Below are positions 33,406 through 44,940 of a stretch of DNA of 64,000 nucleotides, piece after piece; position 1 is the first letter of the stretch, and each line of letters opens with the position of its first letter. The notes below the pieces were generated by a model. It made no database searches, had not been told where the DNA came from, and saw nothing but the letters and a program-made list of their open reading frames with translations. The DNA is from Gnetum montanum (taxonomy: Eukaryota > Streptophyta > Gnetopsida > Gnetales > Gnetaceae). The DNA lies in assembly GCA_015680685.1 (NCBI GenBank), contig MNCI01000651.1:943507-1007506 (forward strand), in the 5' to 3' direction. The position numbers and the translations under genes were made by a program.

Positions 33406-33758
33406 TAATATCAATCCCTTTGACATTGTGCCTCCGTGGGTTGACACTCTCTTGAGTTATGATCATGCACAACGTACTCTGCATGTAAGTGCTGCATGCT
33501 AATTCATGTAAGATCACGAAGAAGCATGCCTGGAATAGAGCGATTAGGAGGTAACACTATGTTACCTTCTAAATCATGCCAACGCAACTGTTCATCCTAG
33601 TGGAGGATAAAGGTAAAGTTTGGTATATACTCATCAAGATGAATGTATACCACGCAAAACTGTTGAGAGACTAGCAGAATATCATGTGTACTACGTCTCC
33701 GATTGTTCCCTATATCAGACCTAGGTGGTGAAACACTTTCTTATGAAGAAGGAGACAT
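33406..33758 (-). pseudogene. gag: Partial gag next to the shared LTR of D
   Basis: The ATG at 33758-33756 and about 117 codons match the N-terminal gag domain at 52610-52260. Both have the start MSPSS/L-ES and the block YIPNFTFILH-DEQ. Stops occur at codon 5 and later. The match ends at about 33412, near the copia target repeat. It proves a second internal region followed this LTR. Confidence 0.8.
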
Positions 33759-33880
33759 GATTGTCTATTCGGTGTGCAATGTATTATATATTATTATTTT
33801 TTCCTTGTAACCAACCCTAAGGGTTTGTTCCAATGATGAGAAAGATTTCCTAAGTTCTAAATAGCACACAATCAACAAAG

Positions 33881-33898
33881 TCCCTGGCAATAGCACCA
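33881..33898 (-). other. Primer-binding site of the second internal region (tRNA-Asp)
   Basis: TGGTGCTATTGCCAGGGA on the minus strand, two bases past the LTR, matches the tRNA-Asp complement at 14 of 18 positions. Confidence 0.8.
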
Positions 33899-33899
33899 A

Positions 33900-34729
33900 T
33901 GATGAGCGGCGAGGTATCCCTATGCTCAACCATATGAATACAAGTGTCTATGCACAATCCGGTTGAATTCCAAGGACTAAGTGCTTATGCACTTTTGTGG
34001 AACAGGACGAGTTAGTCAATCATTGTCTTCCCAAGGTTACTTGTATAGTACGATTGTATGGTTAAGTAGACTTGAGGTATATGATTTTTATATATTTTTA
34101 TGTTTTATGGCCTAGTGCTACAAAGGGATGAGAGAGATAACTAAGTAACTAAGTTAATTTAACTACTCAACTATGCTTTAACTAGTCCTAACACCAACAT
34201 CCATTCTCACCTATCGTACACATCCTGAACCAATGCAACACTACTAGAATTACCAAATGCTAATCGTTACTAGGTTACCAAGCGTTACACACATGCTTGA
34301 AGTAATTTTATTGAGTGTGCTTGCTTATGAGAGTTATAGGGTGAGAGAGAAAACATTAATTAACTAAGGAAAGCATTAAATAACTACAATTAACATTAAT
34401 TAATCTATTTTGGATGCTGCAAGGTTTATCACAAAGTTTGTCTTTATTGCCATACACAAGGTATGCTCAGGTACACAATGCTCGAATGAGGATCCATTAA
34501 CTTTATGACTTCTACTGTGGGCATGCAGAAATAATTCTAACTCTAAGAGGGAGAAAAAGCAAGAGTTCATGTAAGGGGTTAAGACTAATTAACAAACTAC
34601 TCAACAAAAGCTACTACTAAACCAAGTGCACCCACTCTTATTTATAGCTGAAAAGATAGGCCCCAATATCGAATGCCCAATATCGCTTAGAAGGCTCTAA
34701 TATTGTGTACCCAATATCGCAGCTCATCA
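33900..34729 (-). repeat. LTR of D serving both as 3' LTR and as 5' LTR
   Basis: 830 bp, minus strand TGATGAGCTGCG to CCGCTCATCA. It is preceded by a polypurine tract (34739-34730) and followed by a primer site (33898-33881), so it joins two internal regions. U3 has AT-rich GATATT versions of the palindrome (34660-34720) and a CTATAAATAAGAG box near 34645. The R/U5 part is type II and matches 52752-53584 along its length. Confidence 0.9.
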
Positions 34730-34740
34730 TACCCCCACGA
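34730..34740 (-). other. Polypurine tract of D
   Basis: TCGTGGGGGTA on the minus strand directly before the LTR start TGATGAGC. Confidence 0.85.
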
Positions 34741-36640
34741 CTGAATGAAAACTTGTCCTCAAGTTCCTTACAAAATATTGGGAAGGTATGGGATTATTGA
34801 CTGAATGAGAACTGACAGCGACAAGGAATAATAGACTCAAAGTGCCCGATGAATGAATCTAAAAGCATATTACAACATTGGTGTTCATGCCCATTGTGGT
34901 GAACACCATACATAAATGACATCCAGGCCCTTATTTGATAGCTTGAAGATACAGAAATGAAAATGAGGAGTGTTGTTGCTGATGCCAAGATTGCACCTTC
35001 TATTTTTTATCCATAGCCATACAACCAAACTTATTCCCGACATAAATGCTCCAGCTCCAATCCATCCCGAGTGCTTCCTCCTATCCCATTCCATAGTTTG
35101 TGTAATTGCCATCTACACACACAACACAGTCATGAATGAGCAAGGATAGGTAAGCCACAATGCAGTTGATACTTTGCCTCAATATAAAGCACATTGGCTG
35201 AGTTGCAGTTATGGCAGAAACTGGGTTAGAGGTTTATCACTTATAGCTACCCAAGGTGTAGGGGTGATACAAGTAGTAGAATGGAAAAATTTATGACAGG
35301 GCCCCCACGACTAAGACCAAACCTCTAGTAGAAATAGGGTGGAAAAGTATAAGGAACAAGAAAAATGGAAAAAATAACAACGGCAATGCCAATAAAATGG
35401 ATGTCATGGATGGGGATGAAATGCGAAATTACTGATTGCAAGAAATGTTTAAGCAAAAGAATTTAACAATTGCACCATAGAGGAATGTCAGTGGGTCCTC
35501 CCCAAATTAGGCTCATAACTTCTATGCCCTGACAAACCCCCAAACCAAAGAGTCCATAGGCTCTAGGGATGACATATGGAAATAATGGTTAAAGACTTAC
35601 CCACAAGAATTTACCAAGGAAAAATAATGCATCATCCAAAATATAGACTAATCATAAAACCAACAATGAGGTGGAAAATGGTAAGAAATATGGAGAGTAG
35701 AAAATGGAATGGAATCCCAAGACCAAGGTTGTGTAAATTTCCTTGTGTATTTTATGGTTAAGGTGATTGAGTAGAACTCATTCCAAAGCTGGACTCAAAC
35801 CAACCACATTCAGTGACCTCGCATCAATACACTTGACCAATCCATCCTCTTGAAGCAACAAGAATGCTTCCCCAAAGAGTCACCACCATTCCAAGGAGAG
35901 AAAGATAGAGAAGTAGGAAGATAGAAAGGGCCTTAGTTAGAGGGAACCTTCAAGCATGGGTAACATGTCTTTCTAGTGCCATAACCAGTGCTTGTAGCCC
36001 ATATTTCTTTATTATGTCTAAGGGGTGTGCTTTGAATTCTCACCAATTTTTCTTATCACATGAGAACCACACCATGCAAAGACTTATTTTTATTCACCCA
36101 ACTTCTTGATATTTGATCAATGGAAAAATGGCAAAAAACCCATGAAAAGCATCCAAGTACCCAAGATAATAGCCAGCACACGTGCATTGAATCCCCTTGA
36201 AGTCACACCCTTTTCAAACATTAAGTCCTTCCTTAGTTTGAAGAATACCAAGCCATCAATTCATTAATAAGTTTATTTAGAAAAAGGGGTAGTATAGTTC
36301 CAAAACCAAGGGAGACCATAGAGTTGAATGGATGAATGGGTGACATGGACTCATTACTTGTTTTATCAAAATAAACATATCTTAATATCAACATTGAAAA
36401 TCAAAGATAAAAACCAAATATTAGCAATCAACATTATCATAGTATAATCCATCATCATGAGCACTTATTATATGATAAATGAAAGTAAGTCAAACAAAGA
36501 AATAGTAAAAATGGTAATGATGGTGTAAAATAAAAAATAAGTGAATATGAAAAAATGTGTAAAAAAAAAATACAAAAGGAACTGAGGGCTTTGAATGATT
36601 AGCATTGGTGGTCATCTCCCCCATGACTAAGGTGGTAGGA
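34741..36640 (-). other. 3' untranslated region of D
   Basis: About 1.9 kb with no main domain, shared with E1 (12380-14313) in order. It includes an A-rich block on the plus strand (36505-36590; T-rich on the element strand) and, at 36616-36632, the CTTAGTCATGGGGGAG motif found again in E1 and E6. A small ORF lies at 34885-35112. Other short open stretches do not align with E1. Confidence 0.6.
34885..35112 (-). CDS. Small ORF with a hydrophobic segment upstream of the polypurine tract
   Basis: 75 intact codons starting MAITQTMEWDRRKHS. Residues 17-36 (GWIGAGAFMSGISLVVWLWI) form a strongly hydrophobic, helix-length stretch followed by KNRR, the pattern of a single membrane segment. The E1 counterpart (13969-14136) aligns without gaps over more than 40 codons. 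The place before the 3' LTR is that of env-like genes, though the length is far below any envelope protein. No family is recognised. It could be a real accessory protein or chance conservation of UTR sequence. Confidence 0.35.
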   Translation of the reverse strand: MAITQTMEWDRRKHSGWIGAGAFMSGISLVVWLWIKNRRCNLGISNNTPHFHFCIFKLSNKGLDVIYVWCSPQWA

Positions 36641-38403
36641 GGCAATCCAAAATAGGGAGCAAGGTTGTCCACCAATAGAGGTAGCATTGGTACTAGCTAT
36701 CCTCAGCTCATGGAAAGGTTTGGTTTGTTATAAGTTGACCAATACTTTCTTTTCTGGGCTCTTAGGTTTGTAAATCATCATGGCCCCTAAAGGAAAAGTT
36801 GCATGAATGATATAAGGTCCTTCCCATAGCATTTGAAATTTAGTTCATTGTGGCACATGTGTGGGATTTTAGTAGAGAACCTTATCTCCTAGTTGATATT
36901 TAACTTTCCTAATCCTTAGGTCATGACATTGTTTAATAAAAGCCTTGTGCAATTCGTTAGATGATAGGATGACTAGTCAATTCTCATCTAGCAAGTTAAG
37001 GTTCATTAGCCATTCTTTTTTTGCTAGATCAAGGTCAAGGTTGAGATCACATGCCCTGGATAATGTATGGATTTCTGCTTGAATAGGGAGCGTTGGAAGT
37101 TTACCGTACACTAACTTATAGGGAGAGTAGCCTATAGGGAGTTTCCATGTGGAGTGCTATGCCCAAAGAGCATAGTTCAGTTTGGTGCTCCAATCTCTCC
37201 TATACTTGCTAATAGTTCTTGTCAATATCTTTGTAATCTCCCTATTTGCTTTAGGGTGGTATGGTGTAGTCAGATTGTGCTCAACCCCTAAGCGTTGCAT
37301 TAATTTTTGAAAAGTCACACCTGTGAAGTGTGTACCATTGTCTAAAATAAGTGCATGCGGCATGCCAAACTTGTTTACAAATTTTTTTTGAAAAAATTAT
37401 GCAACTGTAGATTATGTACAATCCTTAACAATGGCTACTTCTACCCATTTTGTGAAGTAGTTAACAGCAACAACTATGTAGGCTTTTCCATTGGACATTG
37501 GTGTAATAGACCCCATAAAATCAATTTCCCAAATATCGAAGGGTTCTAAAGGTTGAATCCATTGTTGTGGATCCTCCATTCTAGCAGTCATTCCCCCATC
37601 ATGTTGACATCACTCACAAGATTGGATGAAATGATAGGTGTCCCAGAACAACGTAGGCCAATAATATCCTACAAGCAAGATTTTAATGGTTGTTCGTCTC
37701 CCAGCATAATGACCCCCACAAGGACCCTCATGAGCATCTTAGAGAACTCGTAATTGATCCACCTCGGGAACACACCATTAGACCAAGCCATCGAGACATA
37801 CTTTATACAGTTGCCCATTGATCTCTATAAAATACTTGGCTTGATGAAGAAACTGTTGTTTCTTTTTAATGTCTAACCCTTGTGGTGTTTGTTGTGTAAG
37901 GAGATAGGTGAGAATACTACTATACCAGTTTGTCTCCATGGTCAATTGATTAGTTATTACACCTTCAAAGAGGAGTTCATCAAGGAAATGATCAAAGAGT
38001 GGATATTCATCCTCTTTGTTGTTCCATCACAACCAAGATAAATGATTAGCAACTACGTTCTTAGTACCTTTACAATCAATCATTGTAAGATCAAACTCTT
38101 GTAAGATTACAAGCCATCATATGATGCAAGGGCTCACCATTGATTTATTCATTAGGAACCTTATTGCACTATGATCTGTGTGCACAAATACCTTATAGCC
38201 CAAGACATAGTACCTAAATTTTTCTAGTGCAAACACTACAGCCATTAATTCTTTCTTTGTTGTGGTGTAGTTAAGTTGTGCACCAGCAATACTCCTACTT
38301 GCACAGTGGATGTAATAAGGACATTTTTGGTCATCTAACTATGTAAGTATGGCTCCTAAAGCATATTTGGACATGTCAATAATTATGTGGAATGGTCTAG
38401 ACC
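36641..38403 (-). pseudogene. pol: D integrase (with second, downstream copy of the duplicated block)
   Basis: This is the element-downstream copy after the tandem duplication. From 38403 to 37244 it repeats the RNase H end, the zinc-binding domain and the start of the integrase core. From 37363 onward it reads PHALILDNGTHFTGVTF with the second catalytic Asp, then TPYHPKANREI with the Glu region, and continues to the C-terminal region at about 36640 (LVDNLAPYFGLPPTTLVMGEM). A frameshift interrupts the zinc-binding part. Integrase would insert the element. Confidence 0.8.
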
Positions 38404-39563
38404 ATTTTCTTCAGGGTGGTATGGTGTAGTCAGATTGTGCTCAACCCCTAAGCTTTGCATTAATTTTCGAAAAGTCACACCTGTGAAGTGTGTACCATTG
38501 TCTGAAATAAGTGCACGTGGCATGCCAAACTTGTTTATGACTTGTTTTTGAAAAAATCATGCAACTGTAGATGATTTACAATCCTTAATGGTGGCTACTT
38601 CTACCCATTTTGTGAAGTAGTCAACGGCAACAATGATGTAGGCTTTTCCATTGGACATTGATGTAATAAGCCCCATAAAATCAATTCCCCAAATATTGAA
38701 GGGTTCTAAAGGTTGAATCCATTGTTGTGGATCCTCCATTCTAGTAGTCATTCCCCCATCATGTTGACATCGCTCACAAGATTGGATGAAATGATAGGTG
38801 TCCCGGAACAATGTAGGCCAATAATATCCTACAAGCAAGATTTTAATGGTTGTTCATCTCCCAGCATAATGACCCCCACAAGGACCCTCATGAGCATCTT
38901 GGAGAACTCGTAATTGATCCACCTCGGGAACACACCATTAGACCAAGCCATCAAGACATACTTTATACAGTTGCCCATTGATCTCCATAAAATACTTGGC
39001 TCGATGAAGAAACTATTGTTTCTTTTTAATGTCTAACCCTTGTGGTGTTTGTTGTGTAAGGAGATAGGTGAGAATACTACTATACCAGTTTGTCTCCATG
39101 GTCAATTGATTAGTTACTACACCTGCAAAGAGGAGTTCATCAAGGAAATGATCATAGAATGGATATTCATCCTCTTTGTTGTTCCATCACAACCAAGATA
39201 AATGATCAACAACTACGTTCTTAGTGCCTTTACGATCAATCATTGTAAGATCAAACTCTTGTAAGATTACAAGACATCGTGTGATGCAAGGGCTCATTGT
39301 TGATTTATTAATTAGGAACCTTATTACACTATGATCCGTGTGCACAAATACCTTATAGCCCAAGACATAGTGCCTAAACTTTTCTAGTGCAAACACTACA
39401 GCCATTAATTCTTTCTTTGTTGTGGTGTAGTTAAGTTGTGCACCAAAAATACTCCTACTTGCATAGTGGATGTAATAAGGACATTTTTGGTCATCTAACT
39501 ATGTAAGTACGGCTCCTAAAGCATATTTGGATACGTCAGTCATTATGTGGAATGGTCTGGACC
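37244..39563 (-). repeat. 1160-bp direct tandem duplication inside D pol
   Basis: 37244-38403 and 38404-39563 align base for base with a constant offset of 1160 and only scattered substitutions. The unit spans RNase H, the integrase zinc-binding domain and the first part of the core. The junction near 38404 joins ACCA to TTTTCTTCAGGGTGG; the outer boundaries fit where the similarity stops. The low divergence suggests the duplication is younger than the element. Confidence 0.93.
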
Positions 39564-40627
39564 AATTAGGAGCTTGTAGAATGGGTGCTTCTACGAGCTT
39601 TTGTTTTAAAGTTTGCAAAGCTAGCTCACATTCCCTATTCCATTCAAAAGGTATGTCCTTTTTCGTTAGTTCAACTAATGGTTTTGCAACCTTTAAAAAG
39701 TTTTCAATAAACCATCTATAATAGCTAGTGTGTCCAAGGAATGACCAGATATCTTTTACAGTTTTAGGTTTATGAGTGATTCCTTGAATGATTTTAATCT
39801 TTTTGGGATCTTCCTTTATCCTTGTTTGCGAAATTTTATGCCCTAATACGATGCCTTCTTGGACTATTAAATGGCTTTTTTGCTAGTTGAGCCTTAAGTT
39901 GGTTTCTACATACCACTTTAGTACTTGCTCTAACTGGTCCAAGGCTTGATCAAAGTTCACTCCGTAAGTGGAGAAGTTGTCCATGAAGACTTCCACACCA
40001 TTTCCTATCTGCTGCTAGAATATGCTTAGAACTAATCGTTGAAACATTGTAGGGGCATTGCACAAGCCAAACAGCATCTATTTGTATGCAAATGTTCCCC
40101 AAGTATTGGTGAACATAGTCTTGGCTTGGTCTTCTAGGGATATTTATATTTGGTTGTACCCACTGTACCCATCCAAAAAAACTTTAGTAGTGATGCCCTG
40201 CAATGGTGTCTAAGACTTGGTCGATGAATGATAATGGAAAGTGGTCTTTGAATGTTGCCATATTTAGTAGCCTAAATCTATGCACACCCTCCATTTACCT
40301 TCCTTTTTGAGCATAATAACTAAGGGACTAACCCATTCACTATCAGAAATGGGGTATATGAACCCAGCTTTTAAAAGATGTTTGATTTCTTCCTTAACCA
40401 CATGCTTAAGCTTTGGGTTAAGTCATCTCTGCGGTTGTCTTTGAGCCTTCATGGAGGGGTTAGTGTAAATTCTATGTTGGCATATCCTAGGATCTATTCC
40501 TGTTACTTCAGGATATGACCAAGCAAAGGCTTTCAACCATTTATTTACTACCTTCAGTAGTCTCTCTTTTTGTTGAAGAGTGAGCTTAGCATTAATAATT
40601 ACCAATTTTCCATTCTTGAGAAATGTG
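38404..40627 (-). pseudogene. pol: D reverse transcriptase, RNase H and start of integrase
   Basis: RT blocks on the minus strand: GFIYPISDSEWVSPLV (about 40355), VFLDGYSGYNQI (about 40160), then FMDNFSTYG at about 39990-39965. The second catalytic Asp is Asn there (codon AAC at 39978-39976). SFLGHTSYYRWFIENF follows near 39730. RNase H: ALGAVLT, YASRSIFGAQLNYTTTKKELMAVVFALEKFRHYVLG and FVHTDHS (39500-39320). The integrase zinc-binding region has GGHYAGR and CERCQ (38860-38750), then NIWGIDFMG with the first catalytic Asp. The N-terminal end is cut at 40627 by E6, and the frame resumes at 49269. Confidence 0.88.
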
Positions 40628-40632
40628 TATTC
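40628..40632. repeat. Target-site duplication of E6, left copy
   Basis: TATTC, identical to 49264-49268. Deleting E6 and one copy restores a continuous pol frame on the minus strand. Confidence 0.95.
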
Positions 40633-41424
40633 TGATGGGACACGATATCGCATCTTCCCCTACGATATCACATACATGATATCACAATCCACCGCCATGT
40701 CTATAAATAAGAGGCAACTCTCCCTTGTTTCGCATCTAGTTTTTAGATTGTAGCTAGACTCTAGCAATTTTTTCCCTCCAGAGTTAGAATATTTTCCAGT
40801 GTCTGCCCGCAGTGTGGTAAATGTAATTGTACGGCATCCTTATTTGAGTGTGACGTACTTGGACATGCACATGACTGGCAATAAAGATCAAGATTACTTC
40901 ATCATTGCAGCATTCACTTTGTTTATTTATTTAATTAATTATTATTTACTACTTTCCTAATTAGTCTCTCTCACCCTTAAACTCACGTTATACCACAGAA
41001 TGAGTACGACTTGATTACGAGCATTTAAGTGTGACTACTTGGTAACCTAATAGCATACCTAGGATCTACGCTTAGTAATCCCAGTGGTAGGCATGCACGA
41101 AGTCCAAGATGTGTATGGATGAGCAAGGAATGAATGCTCATCGCACTTAGGCTAGATTGGATTCTATTACCCTTTCTCTCCTAGATTAGTTAATATTACC
41201 TTCCACTACCTTTAGGAGTAGCATTAGATTAGAAATCACATCATACACCTCACTCTGGACTAAACCATACGTGACAACCTAATACTAGTCTAGGTGGGAA
41301 GATAGCAAACTGCGACCTAAGGCTAACTATCTAGACAACTAGTCCATATGTGGATTTTGATCAGATCGCATGTGTAACGCTCATATTCGTATGGTTAAGT
41401 GTAGGGGTACCTCGCCACTCATCA
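40633..41424 (+). repeat. 5' LTR of E6
   Basis: 792 bp, TGATGGGACACG to CGCCACTCATCA. Three GATATC cores in U3, TATAAATA at 40702-40709, AATAAA at 40880-40885. R has the type I signature CAGTGTCTGCCCGCAGTGTGG also seen in E0. It is 70 bp shorter than the 3' LTR, chiefly in the U3 palindromes. Confidence 0.93.
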
Positions 41425-41425
41425 T

Positions 41426-41443
41426 TGGCACCGTTGCCAAGGA
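41426..41443 (+). other. Primer-binding site of E6 (tRNA-Asp)
   Basis: TGGCACCGTTGCCAAGGA, 15 of 18 matches to the tRNA-Asp complement, two bases past the LTR. Confidence 0.9.
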
Positions 41444-41566
41444 CGGTGCTAGTTATCTAGATTAGTTATATCATAAAAGGTCATTGTATAGGACTTAACA
41501 ATATATCTATTAGAAAGAAAAAATTATTAAAGAGTCACACATAAATTCACACACAACTTCACAACA

Positions 41567-43560
41567 ATGCCTCTCCTACAAGATCACGATAATGCCATAC
41601 TTAGTGAGGAAGTTCATTGGAGAACCAATGATCTATATGACAATGAAGATTGGAATATACAACCTGAAGTGGGGGTTTCTTATAAACATGAACAAAAGCA
41701 ACATCATCCCAACACATGAAAGCATAACTTACAAGATGACGATGAACCCCTACTGGCCACTACAAGCTTAACACAAATACAAGAAGCTATTCGAATCTCA
41801 TGTAGGCATCGTAAAGAGAGCCATCTACCCAGGCTCGATTTAAACAACTTTCCTAAATTTTCAGGAGGCTATGAATTAGATCCACATCAACATTTACAGG
41901 TCTTCTATGATTCCTACACATGGAACAACATTGATAACGGTTGGCAAAAACTTAAGCTCTTTCCCATGACACTTGTTGGCCAAGCAAAAGTATGGTATAG
42001 ATCGTTAAAACCAAATTCAATACGATGATGGTCAACAATGGTAGAGGTCTTTAACGAAAAATATCAAACCTACGCAAGAGTGTTTGTCTTGAGGAAACAA
42101 ATCCAAGGATGGAAACAAGCAAAACAAGAACCCTTGGACATGGCCTTAGAAAGGTATTATGCATTGTTAAACAACTATCCAGGCCATGGGTTTTCTGAGG
42201 AAAGGCTAATGTACCATATCATTGATGGGCTACGTAATGAAACAAGAGAGACCTTAGGAATGTATGCCCAAGGACAACTATACGAACTACGAACCCATCA
42301 AGTCCAAGAGCTTATTAAGCGGGTAGAAAAAGAAGAAGGAGAAATGGCTAGATGGGAGAATGTTGAAAAACATCAACGGGACCAAAATCTCAACTTAACA
42401 AAGGTCCACGATCATAAAAAGGAGAAATCAACCAATCTCATGGTGAAAGAACCATCTTTTCCAGTACAACCATCATTAGAAGAAGTCAAGGAAAAGATCA
42501 ATAAGATGTTGAAATGGACGCATCAAAAGTGTGGAGAATATATCAATCATATTGGATATAAAGTCTTGACAATCCAAGAAGCAGGACAAAATAATAGACA
42601 ATCAGAAAGAATGGATAAATAAAATAAGAGCCCAGCTACCAATCATACGTATGCATGTGACATATGCCTGTACGATCACCCCAAGGGCCAATGCCCAATC
42701 TTATCACATTTACATGAGCATTGGGGAAACACGTTACATCCAAAGTTTGTACAGAGATCCTGTGTTTGATCATAGTGGCAACAATCCCAGTCGTGGGGGA
42801 GACCACCCTTAGACTGGAGACATCCTTCGTATCATCCGAACCCAAACGCTTACCTTGTTCAACATCATGTTTCTCCAACTGAGCCAACACACTTTATCTC
42901 ACCATAGTACCATTCTCCTCAATACTATTAGCCCATACCTTCAACACAACCACCATTTTGTGCACCTTATACTCCTTCTAACTTTCAACATTCTCATTTT
43001 TTCCCTCCTTCCACAGTGCCACCAACTATTCCTAAGGCTCCTACACCATAGCAACAACCTCTGAACGCTACTTGTGCTCCTGTTTCTAATAGCAATGAGA
43101 AGCCTCAGCAACATCAAAAGCTCCCCTTCTTTTAACATGGCTGTAAGAAGGGACAACACAATTCCGACGCCACTGCATCCTCCAACTCAGCACAAGCTCA
43201 ACACTATGGTGCACCCTTACCTTCAAACTCAATGCCTCATGTAACTTCATCAGGGCCACAAATTCACACTCCAACAACCATACGGCCCAATGAACACAAC
43301 CATGGGAGGCATCATCTCAATCCTTGCATACCATCTTTTAGTCACAAACATCATAGTGGGTCAACTTGTTATCCTAGAACTACATCGTACAAACTGCCCC
43401 ACTATGCTCACTATAATCAAGTGTGTCAAACCTGATGGGGTAAGTATGACCGAGCCCCAATATTTCCAACATGCAAGGATCCCCGTCGTCAGTTATTAGT
43501 CCTTACCATCCTCAACCGTTTAACTATGAGGGATATCCCTCATTCTAACAACAAGCAAGA
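41567..43560 (+). pseudogene. gag: E6 gag (type I)
   Basis: The ATG at 41567 opens MPLLQDHDNAI. The capsid core runs from LPRLDLNNFPKFSGGYELD (about 41820) through KLKLFPMTLVGQAKVWYRSL and, in an open stretch 42038-42622, QIQGWKQ, YYALLNNYPGHG, HIIDGLRNETRETLGMYAQG. A zinc-binding motif at 42656-42694 has the spacing CX2CX3HX4C (CDICLYDHPKGQC). The C-terminal part is rich in Pro, Gln, His and Ser. Stops at about 41719 and 42026 (both TGA from CGA), at 42619 and several later ones break one frame; a small frameshift lies near 43480. The N-terminal domain of type II gag (E7, D) is absent. No protease follows. It would assemble particles and bind RNA. Confidence 0.88.
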
Positions 43561-44940
43561 CTAATAACCACTTTTTATTTTCTTATTTTCTTTTATTTTA
43601 TTTTATTTTGCAATTTTTTGTTTTCCAATTTTTCATTTTTCAATTTCTTGTTTTATCTTTTTATCTTTTTGTGTTTTTGTCTTTTTACATTTTTTGTAAG
43701 TAATCTTGTCTATGAATAAAACACTCATGTGGATCGTTGGTTGAGGTGTGTTCTATGTTATTAAGTCACGAGTGATCAATTATTTGGACAGTGAGCCCAT
43801 TACACCCACTCATCCACTCTACAAATAAGAGGTTCTGTTCAAGGGTACAGTGATATTCTTAACATTTCTTAACACTTAAAATTAATTTTGTGTTTATTGT
43901 ACCCAAAATGAAGAAGGATAGACCAAGATAAAATTAATTTTGTGTTCATTGTACCCAAAATGAAGAAGGATAGACCAAGAGGGAATTATTAGGGTGTGAC
44001 ATCAAGGGGACTTGTGGATTCTCTTTGGTGATGTCTGTGGGAGTTATCATGCAACATGGTTGAACTAAGATCCTTTTAGATCTAATGAAAATGGAAGTAA
44101 AAGTAATCAAAAGGGCACTCAAAAATCAAATGTTGTTCTAGGGGGTCCCACTGGAAAGACATGTACCCATGCCTGAAGGTTGGTGGCTTCTCTGGATTTA
44201 GTAAAGTGAAAAAAAAGAGAGAAAAAGAAATGAAAAACAAAGTACCATAAAACAAAAGTCACTCCTCCCTTGAATAAAATGCTAAGTGATTGTATGCCTT
44301 GTTGTTATGGTACTCTCATAGTTGTTCATTATGGGATAAAACAATGTGATGTCACTGATTAGAGGAATGGACTTGGTCCTGATATTGGAATGATGGGTTA
44401 ATGACATGCTAACCATGCTTTTCACACAGGATTCACTGTGCCTTGGGTCAGTTACCTCATGTCCCAATCTCTACGATCCCTTCTATACTTCGTTTCATCT
44501 CACTATTCGTGTAATTGTAGCTTGTGTCATGTGTAACATAGAATTTTCATCTCATTCTGGTGATAATTACATGTGTGTGTTTTGTGAAGTTAGTGTGGAT
44601 TACATTTAACCCTTCTAGTGCCCACGGACACTTTAAGTGTGGTTACACAAGGGCATTATAGGTTGAAACCTGCTTTGGGAAGGACCCACTTGTGTAATTT
44701 TTTGTAATCTTCACTTATGACATAGCTCAAAAACACCATTTCTTACCCTCAGTATAATTTTTATAATGTTCTTTCCCTACTATTATCCCTTTCAATTTCA
44801 ACGTTTCGATGTACCATTACACACCCTTTTTCTTAATCATCCAAGTTTTTAATGATAAAATTCACATTTTCATCATTAATGGTCCCTTTCAAATTAATAA
44901 AATTACCCTAGAACATCTTCATAATAGCCAATGTCCTCCA
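43561..44940 (+). other. E6 spacer between gag and ORF2
   Basis: Non-coding. It opens with a T-rich block (43572-43700), like those after pol in E1 and D. It shares pieces with the 3' UTR of those elements (for example GGAAGGACCCACT near 44680 and 13572). A 52-bp unit is repeated in tandem at 43877-43980. No protein domain seen, so the pol gene is absent rather than hidden. Confidence 0.65.
43877..43980. repeat. Two-copy 52-bp tandem repeat
   Basis: 43877-43928 and 43929-43980 differ by a single T/C change (TGTTTATTG against TGTTCATTG). A recent local duplication in the E6 spacer. Confidence 0.95.

Noticed and set aside
37553-38913. Two nearly identical 66-codon plus-strand frames
   Set aside because: They are antisense shadows of the D integrase, identical only because the region is tandemly duplicated.
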